Shown: in pieces, positions 8,584-16,541 of the stretch
Layout of the letters: every line of letters starts with the position of its first letter
Position numbering within the stretch: position 1 is the first letter of the stretch
DNA from: an uncultured bacterium
GTDB lineage: Bacteria; Margulisbacteria; WOR-1; XYC2-FULL-46-14; WPAF01
Direction: 5' to 3'
DNA: 50,789 nucleotides
NCBI GenBank assembly: GCA_903930225.1
Contig: CAIYXV010000112.1
Location: 1-50,789 of the forward strand
Made by a program: the position numbers and the translations under genes
Notes under the pieces: model-generated
Told to the model about the DNA's origin: nothing
Databases searched by the model: none
What the model saw: the letters and a program-made list of their open reading frames with translations, nothing else

Positions 8584-9962
8584 TACTTGATGCGGCACTG
8601 ATCTACTGTTCGTTCCTGCTGGCGTATTATCTGCGTTTTCATACCCTGATGGCATATTTCCCGACCGCGCATATGGGATTTAAGAATTATTCCGGGACCC
8701 TTCTGATCGTAGTTATTCTCTGGCTGGCTATTCTTAAGCTGATCGGGCTTTACGATGAAAAACGCTCCCGGATGATAATCGACGAGATCGCCCTGCTTTT
8801 CCTTTCTGTTTTAGTCGCGGCTTTCACCCTGTTCGGTTTTCTTTTTCTTTACCGTGGGCTCTGGTATTCGAGGCTTTTAATTATCTGCGCTTTTGTAATT
8901 GCGATCATCGGATTGACCCTTGAACGTCTTCTTTTAAACGGCATCTCAAAAATGATGAAGAAATATGGTTTTGGGAGAAAGCGGGTGCTGATACTGGGCG
9001 CGGGAAATATGGGGCAGACACTGGCTTCACGATTAAAGACGGACCGCACTTTAGGCGGTGAGCCGGTCGCGTATCTTGACGATGATATAGGAAAGATCGG
9101 GAAACTATATAAGAACGTGGCCGTCCTGGGCCCGATCGCTAACATCAAAGAAATAATAAAAAAAGAAAATATAAACGAAGTGATATTCGCCACGACCAAG
9201 CTTCCTTATCAGACAACGCTTGATATCATTACCGAATGTGAAGTGCTTAAGGTCAGTTTTAAGATCGTTCCGGGCATCCTGGAAATCATCGCTTCCCGGG
9301 TCGACATAGAGGAAATGGGAGGGATCCCCCTCATCACGGTCAAGGAGATCGGACTGAAAGGTTTTAACGCTTTTATTAAAAGAGCGATCGATATTTTATC
9401 CTCCGCTTTTTTGCTTGTTATTTTATCGCCGATATTTGCTCTTATTTCCATTCTGGTAAAGATCGATTCCCCGGGAGTGGTCTTTTTCAGCCAGGACCGG
9501 GTGGGGAAGGACGGAAAGATATTTAAAATGTTTAAATTCCGCTCCATGATCGCGGGCGCGGATGAGATGATCCCGCAGCTTAAAGAATTGTCCGAGACCG
9601 AAGGCCATATCTTCAAGATAAAGGACGACCCCCGGATGACCCGGGTCGGGAAGTGGATCCGGCGGCTGTCGATCGATGAATGGCCGCAGCTTTTAAATGT
9701 ATTGATCGGCGATATGAGCCTGGTCGGGCCGAGACCTCCGCTGCCCCGCGAGGTGGAAAAATATTCTCCCTGGCACCGGAAACGCCTGCGGATCGCGCCT
9801 GGGATAACCGGGCTCTGGCAGGTTTCCGGTCGGTCGCTTCTGCCTTTTGAGGATATGGTGCGGCTGGATATTTATTACATTGAGAACTGGTCGCTGTGGT
9901 TTGACGTGAAGCTACTTTTTCGGACGATCTCGGTGGTCCTGACCGCTTTCGGCGCTTATTAA
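8571..9962 (+). CDS. Undecaprenyl-phosphate sugar phosphotransferase (WbaP/WcaJ-type)
   Basis: A 463-residue initiating enzyme that moves a sugar-1-phosphate from an NDP-sugar to undecaprenyl phosphate. Four N-terminal membrane helices (residues 1-125) are followed by a Rossmann-like CoA-binding-type domain (VLILGAGNMGQTLASRL, about 143-159). After a further membrane segment (about 270-298) comes the bacterial sugar-transferase core: KMFKFRSM, FKIKDDPRMTRVG, the catalytic DEWPQL, LVGPRPPLPREV and APGITGLWQVSGRS. All motifs expected for an active enzyme are present. The start overlaps the preceding ligase gene by 13 nt with no clear ribosome-binding site, so translation is probably coupled. 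Its 3' end overlaps the convergent gene by 4 nt. Confidence 0.9.
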   Translation: MVKIILDAALIYCSFLLAYYLRFHTLMAYFPTAHMGFKNYSGTLLIVVILWLAILKLIGLYDEKRSRMIIDEIALLFLSVLVAAFTLFGFLFLYRGLWYSRLLIICAFVIAIIGLTLERLLLNGISKMMKKYGFGRKRVLILGAGNMGQTLASRLKTDRTLGGEPVAYLDDDIGKIGKLYKNVAVLGPIANIKEIIKKENINEVIFATTKLPYQTTLDIITECEVLKVSFKIVPGILEIIASRVDIEEMGGIPLITVKEIGLKGFNAFIKRAIDILSSAFLLVILSPIFALISILVKIDSPGVVFFSQDRVGKDGKIFKMFKFRSMIAGADEMIPQLKELSETEGHIFKIKDDPRMTRVGKWIRRLSIDEWPQLLNVLIGDMSLVGPRPPLPREVEKYSPWHRKRLRIAPGITGLWQVSGRSLLPFEDMVRLDIYYIENWSLWFDVKLLFRTISVVLTAFGAY

Positions 9963-12334
9963 AGTAGGATTATTTTCCCTCTTTTTACTTCCGACCGTCC
10001 GGAATCGCTCTGCGCCACCATCGCAAAAAGATAGACCCCGGAAGAAAGCGCTTCCCCCGCGTCGTTTTTCCCGTTCCAGATGATATCTCCATTCACGGTA
10101 TTGGTCACCGTGCGGGAAAAAAGCTGCGCGCCGTTCAGTGAAAAGATATAAAATTTCAATTCGGCCGGGCGGGAAAGAGAATATCTGATAAGGCATTTCT
10201 GTCCGCTCGCGGGAGAAAAGGGATTGGGTCCGTATTGAGCGGCCAGGATTCTAACCGCGCTGCTGTCGTCGATCGAAGCGGCTTTTACCGAAGATCCGTC
10301 ATAATTCAGCACGAAATCTGTTTCCGGGCCGACATTGCCGACATTGTCCCTGGCGGTCAGTACGACTTCGATCGAACTTAATCCCAGCGGCTGGTCGGGC
10401 GTGAATGTGATCTGCCCGTTGCCGGCTTTAACTTTTCCGCTTACTTCCCGGCTCGCGATCTTGATCTTTAAGATCGTTCCGTTCACGTCAATGCCGCTTT
10501 CCTCGTCCTTTAGCGGAATAATTATTTGGCCTTGTAAGATCGAGCATTCCTTTTGGCTGACCATAGGCGGGGTCCTATCGATCATGAACGTTCCCGCGCA
10601 TAAGCCAAGATTCCCGGATGAATCATTCAGCATGACCTTGAACCGGTGCTTGCCGGCCGAAACATCAGATGGTATCCTGATAAATCCGCTAAGGTCATTA
10701 TCGCTTTCCGAATATATTAGCTTGTCCGGGATGATCTGGTCATCGATTGTTACATCCGCGTCAGCCTCATCCGCGATATTATTGCTTGTATCCCGCACGT
10801 TTGCTTCTATCAGTATAGTGGCTCCGCTCTTGTACCATGCGCTGGAGTGGGGCTTAAGCAGGGTAAGCGCGGGCGCATTCTCGTTTAAGATAAGAGAAAA
10901 ACTTTCGGAAGTGGTATTGCCCGCTTCATCGGTTGCGATCAGAGTGATCCGGTTCACGCCGGAGGCGAGCGGGACCGCCTGCGTAAAAGAAAGACCGATC
11001 GGTTGGACCGGAATGGAATTTACGGTGATCAGACATTCCTCCGATATTGTCCCCTGAATATTTACCGACGAAGTGTTGACGATCGTATCCGGTTCCGGCT
11101 GGGTTACGGTGATCACGGGTGGTGACCGGTCGATTAAAAAATCAGAAACATCGGAGAGCGGACCGGTAAGAATATGATCGCTGGCGCACGCTCTTATAAA
11201 ATATTTACCGTCGGGAATAGGAAGCGGGACCTCGGCTTCATTGGAGAAGATAGTGAACGACCAGGTATTGGATTTATCGAAGTACCGGTCCCAGCTGACA
11301 TCGACCTTATATGAAATAGGGTCAAGGTCCGGATCGGAGGCTGACAGTTTTAACTCGAGACGGCCGTTGTTCTTTTTCTTTAAAATGTTCACGGACGGTT
11401 GGGTTGGCGCGACGTCCGCCAGTTTAATTATCTTGGGTAGAGCGTTTGAACTGAACAAAGCTGACGGCCCGTCTTTTAAGAATACTATTTGTTCGAAAGC
11501 GGCATTCGGGGTCGTATACTGTCCAACCGGTTTAGGCTGGCTGAAGCTGCCGTTATAAACGATATAATATGGGGAATAGTCCGATCCCTTAAGGAGCGAC
11601 AACGAAAAACATTCGAACGTTTCAGCTTTAAGATCAGCTATTGGAAAAGGATCTTCATAAAGCAGGTTGACTATTCCGTCCTGTTTAAAAAGCAATTGGT
11701 GATTGCCATTAATGTTTTTTTCGAGCAGTAGCAAAGCGTTATTGAGCGCGAGGAAACCTTCCTGCTTGTTCTGGCTTGTGTAATATTCTTCCGGCAGCTG
11801 CCAGCCGTCCAAATATTTGACGCGGAAGATCTTGTCCGCGGACCGGAAAAATATCGTAGATCCGTCCGGGCTCAATGTATAATCAATAACCGGCAGGTGA
11901 TTGTTCAGCGCCTGCGGAGTGGAAAACGTTTCCCCCAGATCGATCGAATAACTGCAGTAGAGGTCCCGGTCCTTAACAAAGAAAAGAAAGACCGCGTCCT
12001 TGATCAGGCGGGCGGAAAAAGGTCCGGGGATCAGGTTTGATGAACGGCTGACGATCGGAGGGCCGAAAGTTACTCCGTGGTCGCGGGAAAGCGAAAGCGT
12101 GATCTGTCCGCCGGTCCGGGTTAAAAGATAGATCGCTCCTGCGGAATTCTCGAGAATGGATGATTCTCCCGACGCGACCGGGTGCTGATACCAGATCCGG
12201 CCGTTATCAAAAGAGGTCTTTAAAACATCGTCTTTCAGATAATAAAGGTGCTCTGATCCGTCCTTGAAGAACTGGGCGGCTGCGGCAGAGCAAAAAATGG
12301 CGGATATTATTATCAGAACATAGATTTTTCTCAC
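9959..12334 (-). CDS. Secreted beta-propeller/Ig-like protein with FlgD-like C-terminal domain
   Basis: A 791-residue exported protein starting at a GTG. A signal peptide (basic MRK, hydrophobic core, cleavage near SAAAA-QF) is followed by an N-terminal half with BNR/sialidase-type repeats (TSFDNGRIWYQ, SLSRDHGVTFGPP, SYSIDLGETFSTP). Next come Ig-like modules with ATDEAGNTT and RSPPVITVTQPEPDT or RTPPMVS linkers. The last ~95 residues, from YGPNPFSPASGQ to the end with DIIWNGKNDAGEALSSGVYLF, match the FlgD-Ig/T9SS type A-like C-terminal fold. It is probably displayed at the cell surface or secreted; no enzymatic residues are evident. A leaderless promoter lies just upstream, and its 3' end overlaps the convergent sugar transferase. 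Confidence 0.8.
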   Translation of the reverse strand: MRKIYVLIIISAIFCSAAAAQFFKDGSEHLYYLKDDVLKTSFDNGRIWYQHPVASGESSILENSAGAIYLLTRTGGQITLSLSRDHGVTFGPPIVSRSSNLIPGPFSARLIKDAVFLFFVKDRDLYCSYSIDLGETFSTPQALNNHLPVIDYTLSPDGSTIFFRSADKIFRVKYLDGWQLPEEYYTSQNKQEGFLALNNALLLLEKNINGNHQLLFKQDGIVNLLYEDPFPIADLKAETFECFSLSLLKGSDYSPYYIVYNGSFSQPKPVGQYTTPNAAFEQIVFLKDGPSALFSSNALPKIIKLADVAPTQPSVNILKKKNNGRLELKLSASDPDLDPISYKVDVSWDRYFDKSNTWSFTIFSNEAEVPLPIPDGKYFIRACASDHILTGPLSDVSDFLIDRSPPVITVTQPEPDTIVNTSSVNIQGTISEECLITVNSIPVQPIGLSFTQAVPLASGVNRITLIATDEAGNTTSESFSLILNENAPALTLLKPHSSAWYKSGATILIEANVRDTSNNIADEADADVTIDDQIIPDKLIYSESDNDLSGFIRIPSDVSAGKHRFKVMLNDSSGNLGLCAGTFMIDRTPPMVSQKECSILQGQIIIPLKDEESGIDVNGTILKIKIASREVSGKVKAGNGQITFTPDQPLGLSSIEVVLTARDNVGNVGPETDFVLNYDGSSVKAASIDDSSAVRILAAQYGPNPFSPASGQKCLIRYSLSRPAELKFYIFSLNGAQLFSRTVTNTVNGDIIWNGKNDAGEALSSGVYLFAMVAQSDSGRSEVKRGKIILL

Positions 12335-12340
12335 GGCTTC

Positions 12341-12369
12341 ATTCTATAATCTTTAAATTGAAATGGCAA
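12341..12369 (-). promoter_or_regulatory. Leaderless promoter of the 791-aa secreted protein
   Basis: On the minus strand, TTGCCA (12369-12364), an exact 17-nt spacer and TAGAAT (12346-12341), then 6 nt to the GTG at 12334. Both boxes match the sigma-70 consensus in five of six positions. The -35 box directly abuts the -35 box of the divergent methyltransferase promoter (12358-12363), so the two promoters share a control region. Confidence 0.55.
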
Positions 12370-12386
12370 CCCGCAGAGTGTATAAT
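12358..12386 (+). promoter_or_regulatory. Leaderless promoter of the RNA methyltransferase-pheST operon
   Basis: TTGAAA (12358-12363), an exact 17-nt spacer and a perfect TATAAT (12381-12386). The ATG at 12394 begins 7 nt after the -10 box, at the expected transcription start. There is no Shine-Dalgarno sequence between. Confidence 0.65.
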
Positions 12387-12393
12387 TTGTAGA

Positions 12394-13161
12394 ATGCAAC
12401 TTATTCCGCAAGTCAGGGAAGCCCTCGGTCTGCTTGAAAAGAAGAAAATAAGGGATAAGGCCGGTAAATTTGTGGTGGAGGGCGAGCATCTGGTGCTTGA
12501 GGCGCTCAAAGATGCGGAATACGTTATCTATTCGGCGGAAAGCCCGGCGGTCAGGGCCGCCGCTTCAAGCAGGATATCCAGTTTTAAAGTTTCCCGCAAG
12601 GTTTTCAGTCTTTTAACCTCGGTTGAGACGCCGCAGGGCGTTCTGGCGGTGGTGAAAAAGCGCGAATGGAACTTGGAGGACGTCATAAGATCGGCCGGGA
12701 CCATAATTTTCTGCGCGGGGATACAGGATCCGGGGAATCTCGGGACCGTGATCCGGAGCGCGGACGCGGTGGGTGCGGCGGGGGTGATCGTTTCGCGCGG
12801 GACGGTCGATCCGTTCAACCAGAAAACGATCCGATCGACCATGGGTTCTCTGTTTCATCTGCCGCTGGTCCAGATCGATGACGAAGAGGAAAGCATTAGA
12901 GCGCTCAAGAAGAGGGGGATCAAAGTGATCGGCGCGGATATGTCCGGAAAGGATTACTGGGGAGCGGAGCTTTCCGGTCCCGTGACTGTGCTGATCGGCA
13001 ATGAGGGCGCGGGATTGCCGGATAAGGTCCTCGCGGCCTGCGATGAAGTGGTGAAAATACCGATGCCGGGCAGGGCTGAATCGCTTAACGCGGCCATGTC
13101 GGCATCTTTAATAATGTACGAGACATTGAGGCAAAAATGGTCGAAAGAATCAAAACTTTAG
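12394..13161 (+). CDS. SpoU/TrmH-family RNA 2'-O-methyltransferase
   Basis: 255 residues from the ATG at 12394. The earlier in-frame TTG at 12358 is rejected because it is the -35 box of the promoter. An N-terminal substrate-binding domain (about residues 1-100, including GKFVVEGEHLVLEAL) precedes a SPOUT knot domain. Its three motifs are IQDPGNLGTVIRSADAVG (about 108-125), TVLIGNEGAGLPD and IPMPGRAESLNAAMSASLIMYE at the C terminus. It methylates the 2'-OH of a ribose in rRNA or tRNA using S-adenosylmethionine; the target base cannot be told. The gene overlaps pheS by 25 nt, so it heads a translation operon. Confidence 0.88.
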   Translation: MQLIPQVREALGLLEKKKIRDKAGKFVVEGEHLVLEALKDAEYVIYSAESPAVRAAASSRISSFKVSRKVFSLLTSVETPQGVLAVVKKREWNLEDVIRSAGTIIFCAGIQDPGNLGTVIRSADAVGAAGVIVSRGTVDPFNQKTIRSTMGSLFHLPLVQIDDEEESIRALKKRGIKVIGADMSGKDYWGAELSGPVTVLIGNEGAGLPDKVLAACDEVVKIPMPGRAESLNAAMSASLIMYETLRQKWSKESKL

Positions 13162-14153
13162 AGATCGAGGCTCTAGCGGCGCTCAACCGCGCCAAGACGC
13201 TGGCGGATGTAGATTCCGTTCAGGTGCGGTACCTTGGCCGCAGCGGTCTTTTGACCGAATTGATCAAGAATCTCAAGAACCTGCCGCCCGAGGAGAAACC
13301 GAATTTTGGAAAGGTATTGAATGAGACGAAGGTCAAACTGGAAGCGGCGGTCAAAGAAAAAAAACAGCTATTCCAGGAACGGAATACCGAACAAAAGCTG
13401 AAAGCGGAAATCATTGATATAACTCTTCCCGGAGAAGGCGTAAAAAGAGGGAAGCTCCATCCCATAACTTCTACTATGGAAGAGCTCGTCGGGATCTTCA
13501 GCCGAATGGGCTTCTCGATCGCCGAAGGACCGGATATCGAGACAGATTATTATAATTTTGAAGCTTTGAACATTCCCAAGTTCCATCCCAGCCGCGATAT
13601 GTGGTCGACCTTGTGGATCACTGAAGACACGCTGCTGCGCACCCATACCTCTCCGGTCCAGATCAGGGTGATGGAGAAGAAAAAGCCCCCGCTGGCAGTG
13701 ATCGCGCCCGGCCGGGTTTATCGCCGCGACGCGGATGTTACCCACTCAACGGTCTTTCACCAGCTTGAGGGATTGCTGGTAGACACAGATGTGACATTCG
13801 GAGATCTAAAAGGAACGCTTACCGCTTTCCTGCACGCGGTTTTTGGGAAAGATAAAAAGGTCCGGTTCCGTCCCAGCTATTTTCCTTTTACCGAGCCGTC
13901 GGCCGAAGTCGATGTTGAGTGCGTCATGTGCGGCGGCTCCGGCTGCCGGGTCTGTTCCGGCACCGGCTGGTTGGAGATCCTTGGTTCGGGCATGGTTGAC
14001 CCGAACGTTTTTAAACATGTGAATTATGATCCGGAAAAATATACCGGATTCGCTTTTGGGCTGGGGGTCGAGCGCATCGCCATGCTTAAGTACGGGATCG
14101 ACGACATTCGCCTGTTCTTCGAGAACGATCTCCGCTTTTTGAGGCAATTCTGA
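13137..14153 (+). CDS. pheS: Phenylalanyl-tRNA synthetase alpha subunit
   Basis: A 338-residue class II synthetase catalytic subunit that forms an alpha2-beta2 enzyme with PheT and charges tRNA-Phe. An N-terminal coiled coil (about residues 1-90) binds tRNA. The catalytic core has THTSPVQIRVM, motif 2 as PGRVYRRDADVTHSTVFHQLEG (about 182-203) and motif 3 as GFAFGLGVERIAMLKYGI (near 305-322). The cysteine-rich insert CVMCGGSGCRVCSGTGW (about 261-277) is seen in many bacterial PheS proteins and may bind zinc. The ATG lies inside the end of the methyltransferase gene and its TGA overlaps the pheT ATG by one base. Confidence 0.95.
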   Translation: MVERIKTLEIEALAALNRAKTLADVDSVQVRYLGRSGLLTELIKNLKNLPPEEKPNFGKVLNETKVKLEAAVKEKKQLFQERNTEQKLKAEIIDITLPGEGVKRGKLHPITSTMEELVGIFSRMGFSIAEGPDIETDYYNFEALNIPKFHPSRDMWSTLWITEDTLLRTHTSPVQIRVMEKKKPPLAVIAPGRVYRRDADVTHSTVFHQLEGLLVDTDVTFGDLKGTLTAFLHAVFGKDKKVRFRPSYFPFTEPSAEVDVECVMCGGSGCRVCSGTGWLEILGSGMVDPNVFKHVNYDPEKYTGFAFGLGVERIAMLKYGIDDIRLFFENDLRFLRQF

Positions 14154-16471
14154 TGAAAATACCGTTTGAATGGCTTAAGGATTTTGTCGATATCAAGCTC
14201 CGTCCGGAAGAGCTGGCGGAAAAGCTTACTCTGGCAGGCCTGGAGGTTGGCGCGATCGAATATCACGGGAAAGATATCGAAGGGGTGGTTGTCGGCAAGG
14301 TAAAGACTACCGAAAAGCTTGCTTCCGATCACCATTTGATCTGCCAGATCGATATCGGGAAAAAGCTTATTCAGGTGATTACCGATGACTTGACAGTGCA
14401 GGCGGGGGACCGGGTACCGGTAGCGCCTGAAGGTGCGACTATCTCTGGAGGTATCACGGTCACGAAGACTGCGCTTCACGGCGTTGAAACCTTCGGCTAC
14501 CTCTGTAAGCCGCACGAGCTGGGGCTTTATCAGGAAAATTATGTCTTAAGGCTGCCGAAATATTCCGTGTTGGGCGATGATGTCAGGAAATATCTGGGAT
14601 CGGGCGGCTGTGTCCTTGATGTCGATGTACTCCCGAACCGCGGCGACTGCCAGAGCATTATTGGCATTGCCCGGGAAGTGGCGGCCGTGCTCGACAAAAA
14701 ACTTAAGATCAAGAGCGCAAAGATCAAAAAACCGGTAAAGTCCGCGGCCAAACTTCCGATAACGATCACGGTAAAGAACAAGGACCTTTGCCCCCGCTAC
14801 ATGGCGAAGATGGTCACCAATGTTGTGATCAAGGAATCACCGGCCTGGTTGAAAGACCGGCTAATGCTTCTGGGCATGCGGCCGATCAACAATGTGGTCG
14901 ATACCACCAATTATCTTTTGGCCGAGCTCGGCCAGCCGATGCACGCGTTCGACGCCGATCTTATTTCGGGTGGAAAGATAATTGTCCGGGAAGCGGCAAG
15001 GGGCGAGACGATAAGAACCCTCGATGGAGTCGAGAGAAAACTTGAGGCCGGTATGCTTGTGATCGCGGATGAAGAGCATGCGGTGGCGCTGGCCGGGGTG
15101 ATGGGCGGGGTGAATTCCGAAGTCTCATCAATAACTAAAAATATTCTGCTGGAATCGGCTTGTTTTGATCCGGTCTCGATCAGCAAGACCTCAAAGGCGG
15201 CCAAACTTCGCACCGAAGCGTCGGTCAGGTTTGAAAAGGGCGTTGATTGGAACATGATCGCGGAGGCGCTGGAGAAGGCGGCCGCAATGATCGCTGAACT
15301 GTCGGGAGGTATCATCCTTGACGGCGCGGTGGACATTAAAATAAAAGATCGCAAGCCAAAAAAGATCGAATTACGGGCCCAAAGGATAAAAAAAATACTG
15401 GGCGTCGACCTGTCATTGACGGAATCGATCAAGCTTCTGGGGCGGCTCGGGTTTAAAAAAATAAAAGCGAGTAAAGAGCGGGCGATCCTCGAAGCGCCGC
15501 TTTACCGGGCGGGAGATATTGAGCGGGAGATCGACCTGATCGAGGAGCTGGCGCGGATCATGGGGTACGACCGCATCGATTCCACAATGCCAAAAATAGC
15601 GAGAAGCGAGATCCTGGCCGATCACGCGGGTGAGTTTAAATATCAGGCGGAGGAAATATTAGTCGGCTGCGGCATGATGGAAGTCGTTACCTTCAGTCTG
15701 GTCGATCCCGGCATGGCATCCGCGGATGCGGTCAAGATCTCCAATCCCATGACGAATGAGGAATCAGTAATGCGGACCGCGCTGCTGCCAGGTCTTCTCA
15801 AGGTCCTGTCGCACAATCTCCGGCACCAGGTGGACAGGGTCCGGATCTTTGAGATCGGCAAGGTGTTCATTCCCAAAACAGCGGGTTCGGCAGAGGAAAA
15901 AGTGAGGGTAGCCGGGATCCTGGCAGAGCCAAACGCCGATTTCCTGAAACTAAAAGGTATCATAGAGAGCCTTGTTTCTGCTTTTACTTCCGACTGGTCG
16001 CTCGAAAGCGTGTCGGACAATACATACCACCCGGGAAAATCGGCGGGGATCCTGATCGGACCGAACAAAAAACTGCTCGGCAAATTCGGGGCGCTGCATC
16101 CGGAAGTGACCGGAAAATGGGACATAAAAGAAGAAGTATTCGGCTTTGAGCTCGATTGTGGGGTCTTGATCGAGGCCTGTAAAACCGTGAAAAGATATCG
16201 TCCGCTCCCGAAATTCCCTAATGTAGAGAGGGATCTGGCGATGTTCGTGCCGGCGGAGGTCAGATCGAGCTCGATCGTCGAGATCATAAGACAGATTGGT
16301 GGGCCGATGGTTGAAGAGGTCTATTTGTTCGACCGCTATAAAGACAGCCAGGCGTATCACATTTCTTTCCGCGAGGCGGAGCGGACCCTGACCGACGATG
16401 AGGTGAATCGGCAATTCGAAGCGATCATGGCTGAACTGGAAAAGAAGCTTCAGGTAAAGATCAGGAAATGA
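14153..16471 (+). CDS. pheT: Phenylalanyl-tRNA synthetase beta subunit
   Basis: 772 residues, normal for the family. Domains in order: B1 (IPFEWLKDFVDIKLRPEELAEKLTLAG), a tRNA-binding OB fold (about residues 40-150, VVVGKVKTTEKLASDHHLICQIDIG), the B3/B4 editing region (about 205-370, VVDTTNYLLAELGQPMHAFD), B5 (about 395-470), the catalytically dead synthetase-like core, and the C-terminal anticodon-binding FDX-ACB domain (about 680-772, PKFPNVERDLAM). It pairs with the PheS encoded directly upstream, and the TGATG junction means the two are translated in step. Confidence 0.95.
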   Translation: MKIPFEWLKDFVDIKLRPEELAEKLTLAGLEVGAIEYHGKDIEGVVVGKVKTTEKLASDHHLICQIDIGKKLIQVITDDLTVQAGDRVPVAPEGATISGGITVTKTALHGVETFGYLCKPHELGLYQENYVLRLPKYSVLGDDVRKYLGSGGCVLDVDVLPNRGDCQSIIGIAREVAAVLDKKLKIKSAKIKKPVKSAAKLPITITVKNKDLCPRYMAKMVTNVVIKESPAWLKDRLMLLGMRPINNVVDTTNYLLAELGQPMHAFDADLISGGKIIVREAARGETIRTLDGVERKLEAGMLVIADEEHAVALAGVMGGVNSEVSSITKNILLESACFDPVSISKTSKAAKLRTEASVRFEKGVDWNMIAEALEKAAAMIAELSGGIILDGAVDIKIKDRKPKKIELRAQRIKKILGVDLSLTESIKLLGRLGFKKIKASKERAILEAPLYRAGDIEREIDLIEELARIMGYDRIDSTMPKIARSEILADHAGEFKYQAEEILVGCGMMEVVTFSLVDPGMASADAVKISNPMTNEESVMRTALLPGLLKVLSHNLRHQVDRVRIFEIGKVFIPKTAGSAEEKVRVAGILAEPNADFLKLKGIIESLVSAFTSDWSLESVSDNTYHPGKSAGILIGPNKKLLGKFGALHPEVTGKWDIKEEVFGFELDCGVLIEACKTVKRYRPLPKFPNVERDLAMFVPAEVRSSSIVEIIRQIGGPMVEEVYLFDRYKDSQAYHISFREAERTLTDDEVNRQFEAIMAELEKKLQVKIRK

Positions 16472-16503
16472 TCTTCGGATGCAGAAAGATCGCATCATTG
16501 AGA

Positions 16504-16532
16504 TTGAAATAGCCCCGGTTTTGGGTTAAAAT
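16504..16532 (+). promoter_or_regulatory. Near-leaderless promoter for dnaB
   Basis: TTGAAA (16504-16509), an exact 17-nt spacer and TAAAAT (16527-16532), then 9 nt to the dnaB ATG at 16542. Transcription would begin within about 3 nt of the start codon. It lies in the 70-nt gap after pheT and probably drives the run dnaB-lptD-tmk-alaS-ruvX-mltG. Confidence 0.6.
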
Positions 16533-16541
16533 GTAACCCTC

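Noticed and set aside
12358-12393. In-frame TTG at 12358 as start of the methyltransferase
   Set aside because: That TTG is the -35 box of the promoter; the added residues are not family-like, whereas the ATG at 12394 gives the normal N terminus.
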